The translations under genes and the position numbers were made by a program. A stretch of DNA of 33,863 bases from assembly GCA_949742505.1 (NCBI GenBank), contig CATJPU010000296.1, positions 1 through 33,863 on the forward strand, read 5' to 3'. The DNA is from an uncultured Lachnospiraceae bacterium. Its GTDB lineage: Bacteria; Bacillota; Clostridia; Lachnospirales; Lachnospiraceae. Below are positions 1 to 8,745 of the stretch, one piece after another (positions within the stretch are counted from its first letter, which is position 1; each line of letters starts with the position of its first letter). Below the pieces are notes generated by a model. That model had not been told where the DNA came from, ran no database searches, and saw nothing but the letters and a program-made list of their open reading frames with translations.

Positions 1-471
1 GTCGGCGCAATTCCGATTCCGATTATCGTGATGGCGGTTGTGATTGTCATTGCTGTTTACCTCATGGAATTTACAAAATACGGGAGATATATCCGCGCAG
101 TGGGAGGAAATGAGCAGGCGGCTCTGGTGTCAGGAATCAATGTAAGGCTGATTAAATTTTCCGCCTATGCTATAGCGGGCGTTACTTGCGCGATCGCCGG
201 GATTCTGCTGTCGGCAAGGACTATGACCGGTCAGCCGGCATCCGGGGAAGGCTATGAGCTGGACGCCATAGCGGCGGCAGTAATCGGAGGAGCGAGCCTC
301 TCAGGAGGCGTAGGCACGATTTCCGGAACGGTTGTAGGTATGCTGATTCTGGGAGTTCTGACCAATGGCCTGGATATGCTGGGCGTGTCCTCTTATTATC
401 AGCAGGTAATTAAAGGAGTTATTATTGTAGCGGCTGTATTGCTTGACAGGAAGAAGCATTCGAACGAATGA
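1..471 (+). CDS. Sugar ABC transporter permease, RbsC type (3' part only)
   Basis: The reading frame is open from base 1, so this is the C-terminal part of a gene that begins outside the window; the ATG at 28 in the ORF track is internal. The residues resemble the last half of RbsC/BPD_transp_2 family permeases: an EAA-loop-like stretch (GRYIRAVGGNEQAA), several hydrophobic helices, the conserved ASLSGGVGTISGT segment and a short charged tail (LLDRKK). Such proteins form the membrane channel of ribose/xylose-type sugar ABC importers. It lies 49 bp upstream of the matching substrate-binding protein, so the two belong to one importer operon; the ATPase must lie further upstream. The transported sugar cannot be read from this fragment. 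Confidence 0.9.
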   Translation, partial: VGAIPIPIIVMAVVIVIAVYLMEFTKYGRYIRAVGGNEQAALVSGINVRLIKFSAYAIAGVTCAIAGILLSARTMTGQPASGEGYELDAIAAAVIGGASLSGGVGTISGTVVGMLILGVLTNGLDMLGVSSYYQQVIKGVIIVAAVLLDRKKHSNE

Positions 472-520
472 TACTGCGAAGGAAAGCAGATCAGAATAAA
501 AAAGAAAAGGAGAAAACAGT

Positions 521-1495
521 ATGAAAAAGAGATGGTTGGCAGGAATGTTAGCGGTAATGATGGTGTTTGGTTTGCTGGCCGGGTGCGGTTCGTCTGGAAC
601 AGAGGAGAAAACCGGCGGGGAAGAGACGGAAAAGGAAGAGAGCGATAAAGAGCAGGTCACCGTTGCATGTACCTGGCAGGATTTGGCAAATGAGTACATC
701 ATGCAGCTTGCAGAGGTAGCGGAGAGTTACTGTGAGGAAAAGGGGTATAACTATGTATCCGCTGACGGCCAGGGCGACGCGGATAATCAGGTATCCCAGG
801 TTGAGAATTTCATTACGCAGGGCGTAGATGCAATTGTACTGAATCCGTATGATAAGGACGGCTGCATTCCCTGTGCTCAGAAAGCGGCGGAGGCAGGGAT
901 TCCGATTGTAGTAGTTTGTACGCAGTTATCAGATTTAAGTTCCGCGACTGCATTTGTAGGTTCTAACGATGTGGAAGCCGGAGAGATTGAGATGCAGATG
1001 GTTGCAGACGCGATTGGGGGAAAGGGCGATATCGCGGTAATTCTGGGACCCACCGGTATTTCAGCGCAGGCAGACAGAAGCAAGGGAATCCAGAATATTC
1101 TTGATAAATATCCGGACATCAACGTTATTTACGAAGAAAGCGCCAACTGAGACCGTGCAGAGGCTATGACCCTCATGGAGAACTGGCTGCAGACCGGAAA
1201 GACAATCAACGCAGTAGTTGCCCAGAATGATGAGATGGCCATTGGGGCATATAATTCGATAGCGGCGGCAGGCAAACAGAACGATATTCCAGTGGTAGGA
1301 ATTGATGCGATTGCAGATGCATTAAAGTCAGTGGAAGATGGCGGACTTCTCTGCACCGTATTCCAGAATGCGACGGCACAGTCTCAGACTGCGATCGATG
1401 TTGCGGTGCAGGCCGCTCAGGGTGAAGAAGTGGACGACTGGTATGATGTTCCCTTTGAACTGGTAACCAGTGAAAATGTTGCAGACTATAAATAA
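521..1495 (+). pseudogene. Sugar-binding lipoprotein (RbsB-like) interrupted by an in-frame TGA
   Basis: The frame runs from ATG 521 (good AAAGGAG upstream) to 1495 and would encode 324 aa, normal for periplasmic-binding-protein family 4 (RbsB-like). It begins with a lipoprotein signal (LLAGC, lipidated Cys near residue 22) and an acidic linker. One TGA at 1148-1150 cuts it at residue 209; the frame resumes at once with DRAEAMTLMENWL and the usual AQNDEMAIGA and VVGIDAIADA motifs. In this family the interrupted position is normally Trp, so TGG to TGA is the simplest reading. The ORF track splits it into 521-1150 and an internal 1166-1495. If the stop is real, the second lobe is lost and the importer lacks a working receptor. 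A sequencing error is possible; selenocysteine is unlikely at a Trp position. Confidence 0.85.
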
Positions 1496-1522
1496 GAGGT
1501 AGTTACACGAGGAGAGAAGATT

Positions 1523-3985
1523 ATGAAGGATTTAATGATGCAGTGCCTGGAGCTTTTGGAGGATGAGACGCAGACGTCTCCCCGAATCCAAAAACTGCGC
1601 GAACAGTATTTTGCAGTGGACCCGTCCATTTGCGCCGAAAGAGGAGTGCTGATTACAGAGTCTTATAAAGAGACAGAGGGAGAACCCCAGGTACTTAGAA
1701 GGGCAAAAGCCCTGGATAAGATTTTAAGTGAGATGACGATCTATGTAAATGACGGAGGACTTCTGGTTGGGAATTTGGGTTCTGTTCCGCGTTCTGCACC
1801 GGTTTTTCCGGAATTTGCAGTAGACTGGATTGAAAAGGAGCTGAATGGAGACCCTTACTATTTCCCAGACAGGCCGGGGGATGCGTACCAGATTGACGGG
1901 GAAACAAAACGCGTTCTCCTGGAAGATGTGATTCCTTACTGGAAAGGCAAGACTCATGAGGACCGGGTGAAACTGCTGCTTCCAGAGGAAGCCAAAATTG
2001 CCTGCCAGCAGGTCCGGGGCTCTGATGAGGACTGGATTATGACAGGGGGAGACGGACATATCATCGCTGATTACAGAAGAGTTATCAGAGAGGGACTGTC
2101 AGGGGTTATCAGACAGGCGGAAGATGTGCTGGCATCCTTAGAGCCGACTTTTCCAGAGGACATTGAGAAGATTCCATTTCTCAAGGCGGCGATTATTGCA
2201 GATAAAGCAGTGTTAAAGTTCGCAGCCCGGTATGCGCAAGAATTAAGAGAGCAGATGCAGCAGGAACCGGATGGGCGCAGAAAGAAAGAGCTGGAGGAAA
2301 TGGCTGAGATTTGTGACAGAGTGCCGGCGCAGCCCGCGCGTACCTTTCAGGAGGCCTGTCAGACTATGCTGTTTGTAAATTTTTCAATCCAAATTGAAAG
2401 CAACGGTCATTCCATTTCCTTTGGACGCATTGACCAGTATTTATATCCGTTCTTTATCAGGGATATCGAAGAGGGCAGACTGGATGTAGAGAAAGCATTT
2501 GATATTATGTGCTGTATGTGGCTGAAGGTGAATGAGCTGTCGAAGCTTAGAGACTGGCCAAATACAGTGACCTTTGTAGGAAATCCCCTGTTCCAGAATA
2601 TGACCCTGGGCGGGCAGACAAGGGACGGACGGGATGCAGTCAACGAGTTGTCTTATATGGCCCTTGCCTGTACGAAAAAGCTGAAGATGATACAGCCGTC
2701 TATGACGGTACGCCTGTATCAGGGAACGGACAGAAAATTTATCAAAGAAGCGGTAAAAGTAATTCGAAGGGTGGGAAGCATGCCGGCATTCTTTAATGAC
2801 GAGGTAATTATTCCTTCCATGCTGAATATCGGTTATACATATGATGACGCAGTAGATTATGGAATGGTTGGATGTGTGGAACCGGCTGTTCAGGGCTGCG
2901 GAGGCGGCCGTTACGGCGCTGGTTTTCCGAATTTTGCAAAGTGGGTAGAGTTAGCCGTTAACGGAGGAAAGGACCCGAGGACAGGGATTACCTGCCAGCC
3001 CCAGGAGAAAGATTTGAGCCAGTGTGAGACCTTTGAGGAATTTATGGAATGCTTCCGGCTGCAATTGCGTTATTTCCAGAGAATGCATGTGATATGCGGC
3101 AATGTTGTGGATACTTCATGGGGTGAAATGACGCCGAATCCGTTCCTTTCTTCGGTAGTGGAAGACTGTATCGGCCGGGGAAAGGAAATCAAGCAGGGCG
3201 GTGCGAAATACGACAATACAGGAGGCCAGAATGTAGGAGTTATCTCGGCTGCCAATGCGCTGGCCACAATTAAGAAGGTGGTATTTGACGATAAGGCAGT
3301 CTCGGCAGAACAGTTAATGCACGCGCTGGCGACGAATTTTGAAGATATGGAGACGACGCCAAACGGAGAAGTTATCCGTCAAATTCTGGTAAATGCCGAC
3401 AGCAAATTCGGCAATGACAATGATATGGCTGACGGGATTGCAGCGGATATTATGCGTTATTTTGCAGAGGAAGAGCGCCAGTATATTAATACCAGATACG
3501 GGAAAGGACCAGTTGGCGGACATTTTATTCCTTCTACGGCTACCGTTTCGGCAAATGTCGGAAACGGTGAATGCGTAGGTGCGACAGCGGACGGAAGAAA
3601 GGGCGGAGAACCGATTACGGAAGGGACCTCTGCATTCCGGGGAACGGATAAGGAAGGCCCGACAGCGCTCTTAAATTCCTATGCGAAGCTGCCTAATGTA
3701 CTGATGCCGGGCGGACAGTTATTTAACGTGAAGATTACGCCGTCTTCAGTGGATACGGAAGAGGGACTGGATAACTGGGTATCGCTGATTACGACGCTGT
3801 TTGCAAAGAAGGGGATGCAGATTCAGTTTAATATCGTGTCGGTGGAGACGCTGCAGGAGGCTAAGGAAGAACCTGAGAAGTATAAGGATTTGATTGTGCG
3901 GGTGGCCGGGTTCAGCAGTTATTTTGTAACTCTTTGCCCGCAGGTGCAGGAAGATATTATTGCAAGGACGGAGCATGTGCTCTGA
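1523..3985 (+). CDS. Glycyl radical enzyme of the dehydratase/C-O lyase type (PFL-like family)
   Basis: This 820-aa protein is a full-length glycyl radical enzyme. The thiyl-radical Cys lies in GCVEP (Cys451, Glu453), the Cys-x-Glu pattern of the glycerol dehydratase, choline lyase and related eliminases rather than the Cys-Cys of true pyruvate formate-lyase. The C-terminal loop is VRVAGFSSYF (Gly796 the predicted radical), with Phe where Tyr is common. Other family landmarks are GDGHIIADY and ESNGHSISFGRIDQY. The start at 1523 has a GAGGAG site 7 nt upstream. A cognate activase follows after a repeat element, then an FGGY kinase, with a sugar ABC importer before it; this suggests a sugar- or polyol-derived substrate. 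Recently described relatives open phosphorylated 1,5-anhydrohexitols (YbiW/PflD), but subclass cannot be fixed by eye. Confidence 0.9.
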   Translation: MKDLMMQCLELLEDETQTSPRIQKLREQYFAVDPSICAERGVLITESYKETEGEPQVLRRAKALDKILSEMTIYVNDGGLLVGNLGSVPRSAPVFPEFAVDWIEKELNGDPYYFPDRPGDAYQIDGETKRVLLEDVIPYWKGKTHEDRVKLLLPEEAKIACQQVRGSDEDWIMTGGDGHIIADYRRVIREGLSGVIRQAEDVLASLEPTFPEDIEKIPFLKAAIIADKAVLKFAARYAQELREQMQQEPDGRRKKELEEMAEICDRVPAQPARTFQEACQTMLFVNFSIQIESNGHSISFGRIDQYLYPFFIRDIEEGRLDVEKAFDIMCCMWLKVNELSKLRDWPNTVTFVGNPLFQNMTLGGQTRDGRDAVNELSYMALACTKKLKMIQPSMTVRLYQGTDRKFIKEAVKVIRRVGSMPAFFNDEVIIPSMLNIGYTYDDAVDYGMVGCVEPAVQGCGGGRYGAGFPNFAKWVELAVNGGKDPRTGITCQPQEKDLSQCETFEEFMECFRLQLRYFQRMHVICGNVVDTSWGEMTPNPFLSSVVEDCIGRGKEIKQGGAKYDNTGGQNVGVISAANALATIKKVVFDDKAVSAEQLMHALATNFEDMETTPNGEVIRQILVNADSKFGNDNDMADGIAADIMRYFAEEERQYINTRYGKGPVGGHFIPSTATVSANVGNGECVGATADGRKGGEPITEGTSAFRGTDKEGPTALLNSYAKLPNVLMPGGQLFNVKITPSSVDTEEGLDNWVSLITTLFAKKGMQIQFNIVSVETLQEAKEEPEKYKDLIVRVAGFSSYFVTLCPQVQEDIIARTEHVL

Positions 3986-4060
3986 TCTTCTGGTGAACTG
4001 TGTCTTTCAGGCGGGCCGCAGTGCATGTCTATGGATTGCGAAGACAGATGTATAATGCAG

Positions 4061-4256
4061 AAAAAGAGGCTGTACTAGAGCGTGTTTGAAAATTCATTCC
4101 TACAATATGCCGCCCAACTTCACACCAGATTTTACGCTGAATTTGGTCAATGTAGTCCGCTACGCCTCCCAAATCCAGCATAAAATCTGATATAAATTGG
4201 GACGACATCTTGCAGAAAGCAATTTTCAAACACGCTCTAGAAATATGGCCTCTTTT
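4061..4256. terminator. Possible interrupted terminator stem flanking the MITE-like element
   Basis: AAAAGAGGC at 4062-4070 is complementary to GCCTCTTTT at 4248-4256, just outside the MITE-like element. Without the element the two arms would form a short A/U-flanked hairpin after the radical-enzyme gene, like a small intrinsic terminator. Either the element landed in a terminator loop or these arms belong to the element's own family. No direct target-site duplication is obvious apart from the palindromic CTAG ends. Confidence 0.4.
4075..4240. mobile_element. MITE-like element with 20-bp perfect terminal inverted repeats
   Basis: The segment starts with CTAGAGCGTGTTTGAAAATT and ends with its exact reverse complement. 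The symmetry continues inward for about 75 bases per arm with scattered mismatches (for example CAGATTTTACGCTG against CAGATTTTATGCTG), so the transcript would fold into one very long hairpin. There is no room for a transposase. This is the build of a non-autonomous element moved in trans. It separates the radical-enzyme gene from its activase. Its right end also adds an in-frame upstream extension to the activase ORF (track start 4197), which should not be taken as protein. Confidence 0.8.
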
Positions 4257-4271
4257 AGTGAGGAGAAAAAG

Positions 4272-5162
4272 ATGAGCGATACTGGGAAAATATTTAATAT
4301 TCAGAAATTCAGCACCCATGACGGACCCGGTATCCGTACAGTAGTATTTTTGACGGGGTGTCCGATGCGCTGTATCTGGTGTTCTAATCCAGAGTCTCAG
4401 GAGAGGTCCGGCGCCATACTCTGGGATGAGAGAAAATGCATCGGATGCGGACTCTGTGTGCAGGCATGCGCGCACGGCATTATTCCGGGAATGCAGGGAA
4501 TTGATGAAAGATGTATCCGGTGCGGGGAATGTGTGAAGCGCTGTCCCTCTACGGCGCTTGAGCAGATGGGCGAGGATATGGCGGCGGAGAAGGTCATGGA
4601 AGCGGTCAGGAAGGATAAGGCATTCTACCAGGAGTCAGGCGGGGGAATTACGATCTCCGGGGGAGAGCCTCTTATGCAGCCGGAATTTGTGACTGCGCTG
4701 GCACAGGAAGTAAAAAGAGAAGGATATCATCTTGCAATTGAGACAACCGGATATGCGGACTGGAGCGCGGCGGACAGAGTATTCGGGCTGTGTGATATGA
4801 TTCTGTATGATATTAAGCATATGGATTCCGTACAGCACAGGAAATATACAGGGGTGCCGAATGAAAGGATTCTGGAGAATGCACGCCAGGCGGGAAGGAA
4901 GGGGTATCCGTTGATTTACCGGGTTCCGCTGCTTGGCGGAGTGAATGCAGATATGGAAAATATGAGAGCGCTGGGGGAGTTCGCGATAGAAACAGGAGTG
5001 AAGGAGATCCATCTTCTGCCCTATCATACCTACGGAGAGAATAAATATAAACTGCTTCGGACCAGGTATCGGTGTAATGCATATCGTCCGTCTGAGAGCA
5101 AAATCAATGATATACGCAAGCTGTTGGAAAGAAAGGGATTTGCGGTAAAAACAGGAGGCTGA
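4272..5162 (+). CDS. Glycyl radical enzyme activase (radical SAM)
   Basis: This 296-aa radical SAM enzyme uses S-adenosylmethionine to abstract hydrogen from the glycine of the partner encoded upstream. The SAM cluster motif is CPMRCIWC (C-x3-C-x2-C) near residue 35, after HDGPGIRT. It is followed by an inserted two-cluster ferredoxin domain (CIGCGLCVQAC and CIRCGECVKRC), as in activases of dehydratase-type glycyl radical enzymes. ISGGEP and later LLPYHTYGENKY are also family-typical. I place the start at ATG 4272 because GAGGAG lies directly upstream; the longer ORF start at 4197 is inside the repeat element. The 286-bp gap from its partner gene is unusual for such pairs and is explained mainly by the element. 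Confidence 0.93.
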   Translation: MSDTGKIFNIQKFSTHDGPGIRTVVFLTGCPMRCIWCSNPESQERSGAILWDERKCIGCGLCVQACAHGIIPGMQGIDERCIRCGECVKRCPSTALEQMGEDMAAEKVMEAVRKDKAFYQESGGGITISGGEPLMQPEFVTALAQEVKREGYHLAIETTGYADWSAADRVFGLCDMILYDIKHMDSVQHRKYTGVPNERILENARQAGRKGYPLIYRVPLLGGVNADMENMRALGEFAIETGVKEIHLLPYHTYGENKYKLLRTRYRCNAYRPSESKINDIRKLLERKGFAVKTGG

Positions 5163-5289
5163 AAGCGGAATAAGAATAACGGTTCAGGCAGTCTGGTGCC
5201 TTGATGGATTTGGCTGTAAGAAAGCGATAGACAGCAGAGCGAGGTTGTCCGGACTATAGTAAAAAAGGATTGGATTAGGAGGAAACGGT

Positions 5290-6831
5290 ATGGCATATTT
5301 TATGGGAATTGACGCCGGGACAAGCGGTATTAAGTCAGCAGTTATTGATGAGGAAGGGACGGTTCTGGCAATCGGGTATGAGGAATGCGATATTATTACG
5401 CCAAGGCCCGGCTGGGTAGAGCAGAATCCAAAAGACTGGTGGAAGGTATGCAATAGAGCAGTAAAACAGGCTGTGGAGAAAAGCGGAGTGGGAGAAGAAA
5501 TTCAGGGAATCGGGTTCTCCGGGCAGATGCAGGGATGCGTACTTATGGGAAAGGACGGAGAGGCAATCGGCAACTGCCTGATTTGGCTGGATCAGCGTTC
5601 AACGGCTCAGGTAAAGCAGATTGAAGAGCTGATGAGCGAGGAAGAGATGCTGTCCATTACAGGAAGCACCTGTCTGAACAGCTACCTGGCTCCGAAGCTG
5701 CTGTGGCTGAAGGAGAACAGGGCTGAAGATTTTGAAAAAGCAGATTCAGTGATTTTTCCGAAGGACTATTTAAGATATTGCATGACGGGAGAGATTGCGA
5801 CGGAGGTTAGTGACGCTTCCTTGTCCTTCCTGCTGGATGTGCCAAAAAGAAAATGGTCAGATACGATTGCAAAGAAACTGGGAATCCCGGAATATCTCCT
5901 GCCTGAGAGATTGCTGGAATCTCAGGACACAGCCGGATATCTGAGAGAGTCTGTAGCCAGAGAATGGGGGATTAAGCCAGGAATCCCAGTGGTTGCCGGA
6001 GGCGGAGATCAGCCGGCCGGAGGCATCGGCATGGGAATCGTGGAAGAAGGGATTATCGGTTCTACTATCGGGACATCGGGAGTTATCTTTGGGTGTACTG
6101 ACAGGCCGTTTGAGGACAGGCAGAAGCGGGCGGTTATGAGCATGTGCCACGCAGTACCCGATAAATGGTGTTTTTTAGGACTTGCGCTGGCGTCTGGCGG
6201 TTCCTTTAAATGGCTGAGGGATACGTTATTTGCAGACAAGAAAGTGGAGATGGCGGCGAAAGGGCTGGATGTATACGATTATATGACCGGGCTGGCGGGC
6301 GGAGCCGCGCCGGGAAGCGAGGGACTGACATTTCTTCCATATTTTAATGGAGACAAGACTCCGATTAACGACGAGAATGCGAGGGCTGTATTCTTTGGAT
6401 TGTCTTACCGTCATGGCTTAGAGGCAATATGCAGAAGCGTGATGGAAGGAGTAACGTTCTCTTTGAGGGATACCATAGAAATCTGCCGGGAAAAGGAGAT
6501 GCAGGTGACAGAGGTGCGGGCCGCCGGAGGAGGAGCTAAGAGCGCTCTGTGGCGTCAGATTCAGGCAGATATCTATCATGCAAGGGTTGTTACCACGAAT
6601 ATGGAGGAAAGCGGCTGCGCGGCCGGAGCCATTATGGCGGCTGTGGGAACGGGACATTTTAAGGATATCAAAGAGGGATGCGGCGCGATATTGAGAGTTC
6701 AGAATATCACAGAGCCGATTGCAGAGAATGTGAAGATTTATGACGAGTACTATGAGACTTACCGGAATTTGTATCCGGCGCTGAAGGAAAGCTACGGAAG
6801 GCAGGCAGAGATTGTTGCAAAATATTTTTAA
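5290..6831 (+). CDS. FGGY-family carbohydrate kinase, xylulokinase-like
   Basis: This 513-aa protein should phosphorylate a sugar or polyol with ATP in the cytoplasm. The N-terminal phosphate loop MGIDAGTSGIKSAVID, the catalytic-Asp segment GGGDQPAGGIG (Asp240) and the adenosine motif GGGAKSALWRQIQADI are all present, in an order and length typical of XylB-like FGGY kinases. The start at 5290 has TTAGGAGGAAAC upstream. It follows the activase by 127 bp and ends at a terminator, so it is the last gene of the locus. Substrate cannot be assigned: D-xylulose is the default family guess, but the radical-enzyme context makes another ketose or polyol possible. Confidence 0.9.
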   Translation: MAYFMGIDAGTSGIKSAVIDEEGTVLAIGYEECDIITPRPGWVEQNPKDWWKVCNRAVKQAVEKSGVGEEIQGIGFSGQMQGCVLMGKDGEAIGNCLIWLDQRSTAQVKQIEELMSEEEMLSITGSTCLNSYLAPKLLWLKENRAEDFEKADSVIFPKDYLRYCMTGEIATEVSDASLSFLLDVPKRKWSDTIAKKLGIPEYLLPERLLESQDTAGYLRESVAREWGIKPGIPVVAGGGDQPAGGIGMGIVEEGIIGSTIGTSGVIFGCTDRPFEDRQKRAVMSMCHAVPDKWCFLGLALASGGSFKWLRDTLFADKKVEMAAKGLDVYDYMTGLAGGAAPGSEGLTFLPYFNGDKTPINDENARAVFFGLSYRHGLEAICRSVMEGVTFSLRDTIEICREKEMQVTEVRAAGGGAKSALWRQIQADIYHARVVTTNMEESGCAAGAIMAAVGTGHFKDIKEGCGAILRVQNITEPIAENVKIYDEYYETYRNLYPALKESYGRQAEIVAKYF

Positions 6832-6837
6832 AAGAAA

Positions 6838-6871
6838 CAAGCCGTCGGAAAATTGTATTTCGGCGGTTTTT
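6838..6871 (+). terminator. Intrinsic terminator after the kinase gene
   Basis: GCCGTCGGAAA and TTTCGGCGG form a GC-rich stem with one bulged G and a short loop, followed by TTTTT. It begins 6 bp after the kinase stop codon and closes the radical-enzyme locus. Confidence 0.75.
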
Positions 6872-6909
6872 GATTGCATAGTTACAGGCAGCAGGTTTTG
6901 TATCGTTTG

Positions 6910-6938
6910 TTGATTTTACTGATAGAAATAGATATACT
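6910..6938 (+). promoter_or_regulatory. Sigma-A type promoter for the orphan anchored protein
   Basis: TTGATT (6910-6915), a 17-nt spacer and TATACT (6933-6938) lie between the kinase terminator and the next gene. This gives a leader of about 120 nt before ATG 7067. Confidence 0.65.
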
Positions 6939-7066
6939 AAAAGATACAGAAAGTATTATTTTGCATTTTGCGGAAATAAAGTCGTAATTGGAGATTGACG
7001 ACGTATATTTTACTGAATATTAGCAGTTCAAAAAAGAACAAATTAAAGAAAATTGAGGCGAATGAT

Positions 7067-8704
7067 ATGTCAGGAGTGAAGCAGACCGGCGCAAATTCCG
7101 GTTCGGCGCAATCTGTTGCCGCAGCATCGGTAATGGATGCCAGAATTGCTAAGAAAAGCGCGGAGCTAGAAGCGGGGCAGGTTTTGATTACAGAGACTGC
7201 GAAACAGGCAGCGCAGGCGAGACAGGAGCTAGAGCGGGAGCGTACAGAGAAGGAAACAGAAAAAGATTACGAGAGAGACGGGGAGGATGACAAGAAGGAT
7301 ACGTCGGAACTGTCGAAACAGAGTAAGTGGTTTGGAATAGAGGGGAAACTGCCGGAGAATATTGACGTCAGATGGACGCTTGAGATGATGCAGGAACTGT
7401 GGGAGGCGATGCAGCGCTGGATGCCGGTAAAGGATCAGCCGCTGGCTGCTCAGCTGGAGGAATTATCAAAGCTTTATCTTGCGCTTTTGGAGGCGATTTT
7501 AACCCATACGATGGGAGAAGAACAGGCGGCGCAGGCAGAGAGGCTGAATGCGGTTCTTGCGGAGAAGTTAAATCTTCTGCTGCAGGTAGATTTGAAAGAC
7601 TTAAAAGAGCTGTTAGAGAAGACCGGCCAGACCGATACGCTGAATCTTGTGAAAGCAAGTATCTACAGACAGACGACAGGAGAGTCTATATCCGGGAGGG
7701 CGGCATCTAAGTTCTATGCACAGGGCAATACGGCGTCGTTTCGAAGTTCCCGCTATTTTATGCCGGAATTAACGGGACAGGGAGGAAGCCGCAGCACAGG
7801 TTCTGCGTCAGAACGCGGCGGCGTGTATTCCGGAGGAGCCATGGGGATGAACGAAGGAAGAATCTATAAGCTGGCGGACGGCAGGAGCGTTCAGATGAAT
7901 CAGGCATTTGACACCCAGAGAAAATTGGGCGAACTGCAGATAAGCCAGAGAGGCAGGGCGCTGGGCGGAACAGGGGAAGGCGGTTACGGCGCAGGAGGCA
8001 TTTCAGTGGGGAAGACGGCGTTTTCAGGGAAGGAGCTGGAGGAGGCGAATCGTCTTGCCGCCCATGTGAATGGCAGCGGTAATTTGCTGAAGCATGCCGG
8101 AATTGGCGCGCAGAATGATGAGGTAAAAGGACTCATTGCTGCGATTACCAATTTGAAAGGGCAGGTGTATGCGGCAGGGGCCGATAGGAATAACAGCATG
8201 GTAACTCCCTTAAGGAATGCGATAAACCAGATGGTGGATTATTATCTTACGCAAAAGGGAATGTATAAGGTGTATTATCACACAACCGGCGTTTATGAGC
8301 AGACGAAAAATTCGCAGAAAGCCATAGAAGAGGGGCTGGAATATGCGTACCGCCTGTTTATTGAGAAGAAGGCGGATGAAGCGTACCATATGCAGGAAGC
8401 TTATTCTGACAGAGCCGGTTTCTTTCAGATGCTTCTAAAAGGGCAGACCATACAGGCGGATTTGATACAGGGAATGCGGCTTTTGGAGAAGAACTGGCAG
8501 GAATTTCTGCGGGCAATCGGAGAGAATGAAAAGCGGGGAATCGTGCTGAAGATGCAGAAATACAGTCCATGGGGAGTTCTGGCGGAACCGGAAGAGATAA
8601 AGAGAGAGGCAAAGCAAAAGAGAAGCAGGATGGTTCTGATTGAGGCGGCATGTATAGCGGCGGTGATACTTGTTTATATTTGTTACCGCATATTTTGGGG
8701 ATAG
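7067..8704 (+). CDS. Unrecognised C-terminally membrane-anchored protein
   Basis: I do not recognise this 545-aa protein. From ATG 7067 (weak GAGGCG site; the track start at 6995 would add 24 aa with no good site) it has a Ser/Ala/Gly-rich N-terminus, a charged Glu/Lys/Arg stretch around residues 65-105 likely to be coiled coil, and a helical Leu-rich region about 120-215. A Gly/Ser-rich middle (about 240-330) is followed by a second helical half. One strongly hydrophobic segment lies at the very end (EAACIAAVILVYICYRIFWG). There is no signal peptide, so it would be a tail-anchored protein with most mass in the cytoplasm. It stands alone between a promoter and a decayed gene. No catalytic motif was seen. 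Confidence 0.75.
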   Translation: MSGVKQTGANSGSAQSVAAASVMDARIAKKSAELEAGQVLITETAKQAAQARQELERERTEKETEKDYERDGEDDKKDTSELSKQSKWFGIEGKLPENIDVRWTLEMMQELWEAMQRWMPVKDQPLAAQLEELSKLYLALLEAILTHTMGEEQAAQAERLNAVLAEKLNLLLQVDLKDLKELLEKTGQTDTLNLVKASIYRQTTGESISGRAASKFYAQGNTASFRSSRYFMPELTGQGGSRSTGSASERGGVYSGGAMGMNEGRIYKLADGRSVQMNQAFDTQRKLGELQISQRGRALGGTGEGGYGAGGISVGKTAFSGKELEEANRLAAHVNGSGNLLKHAGIGAQNDEVKGLIAAITNLKGQVYAAGADRNNSMVTPLRNAINQMVDYYLTQKGMYKVYYHTTGVYEQTKNSQKAIEEGLEYAYRLFIEKKADEAYHMQEAYSDRAGFFQMLLKGQTIQADLIQGMRLLEKNWQEFLRAIGENEKRGIVLKMQKYSPWGVLAEPEEIKREAKQKRSRMVLIEAACIAAVILVYICYRIFWG

Positions 8705-8745
8705 GTGCATAGATCAGGTAAGAATGTGTTACGATGGAGCAGGTG

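Noticed and set aside
1151-1165. Selenocysteine reading of the TGA in the sugar-binding protein
   Set aside because: The family has Trp at this residue and no neighbouring Cys redox motif; a nonsense change or sequence error is simpler.
4197-4271. N-terminal extension of the activase in the ORF track
   Set aside because: These codons lie in the right arm of the MITE-like repeat and its flank, and a strong GAGGAG site marks ATG 4272 as the start.
4029-4475. Minus-strand ORF of 148 aa
   Set aside because: It spans the palindromic element and the antisense of the activase; its open frame is a by-product of the repeat.
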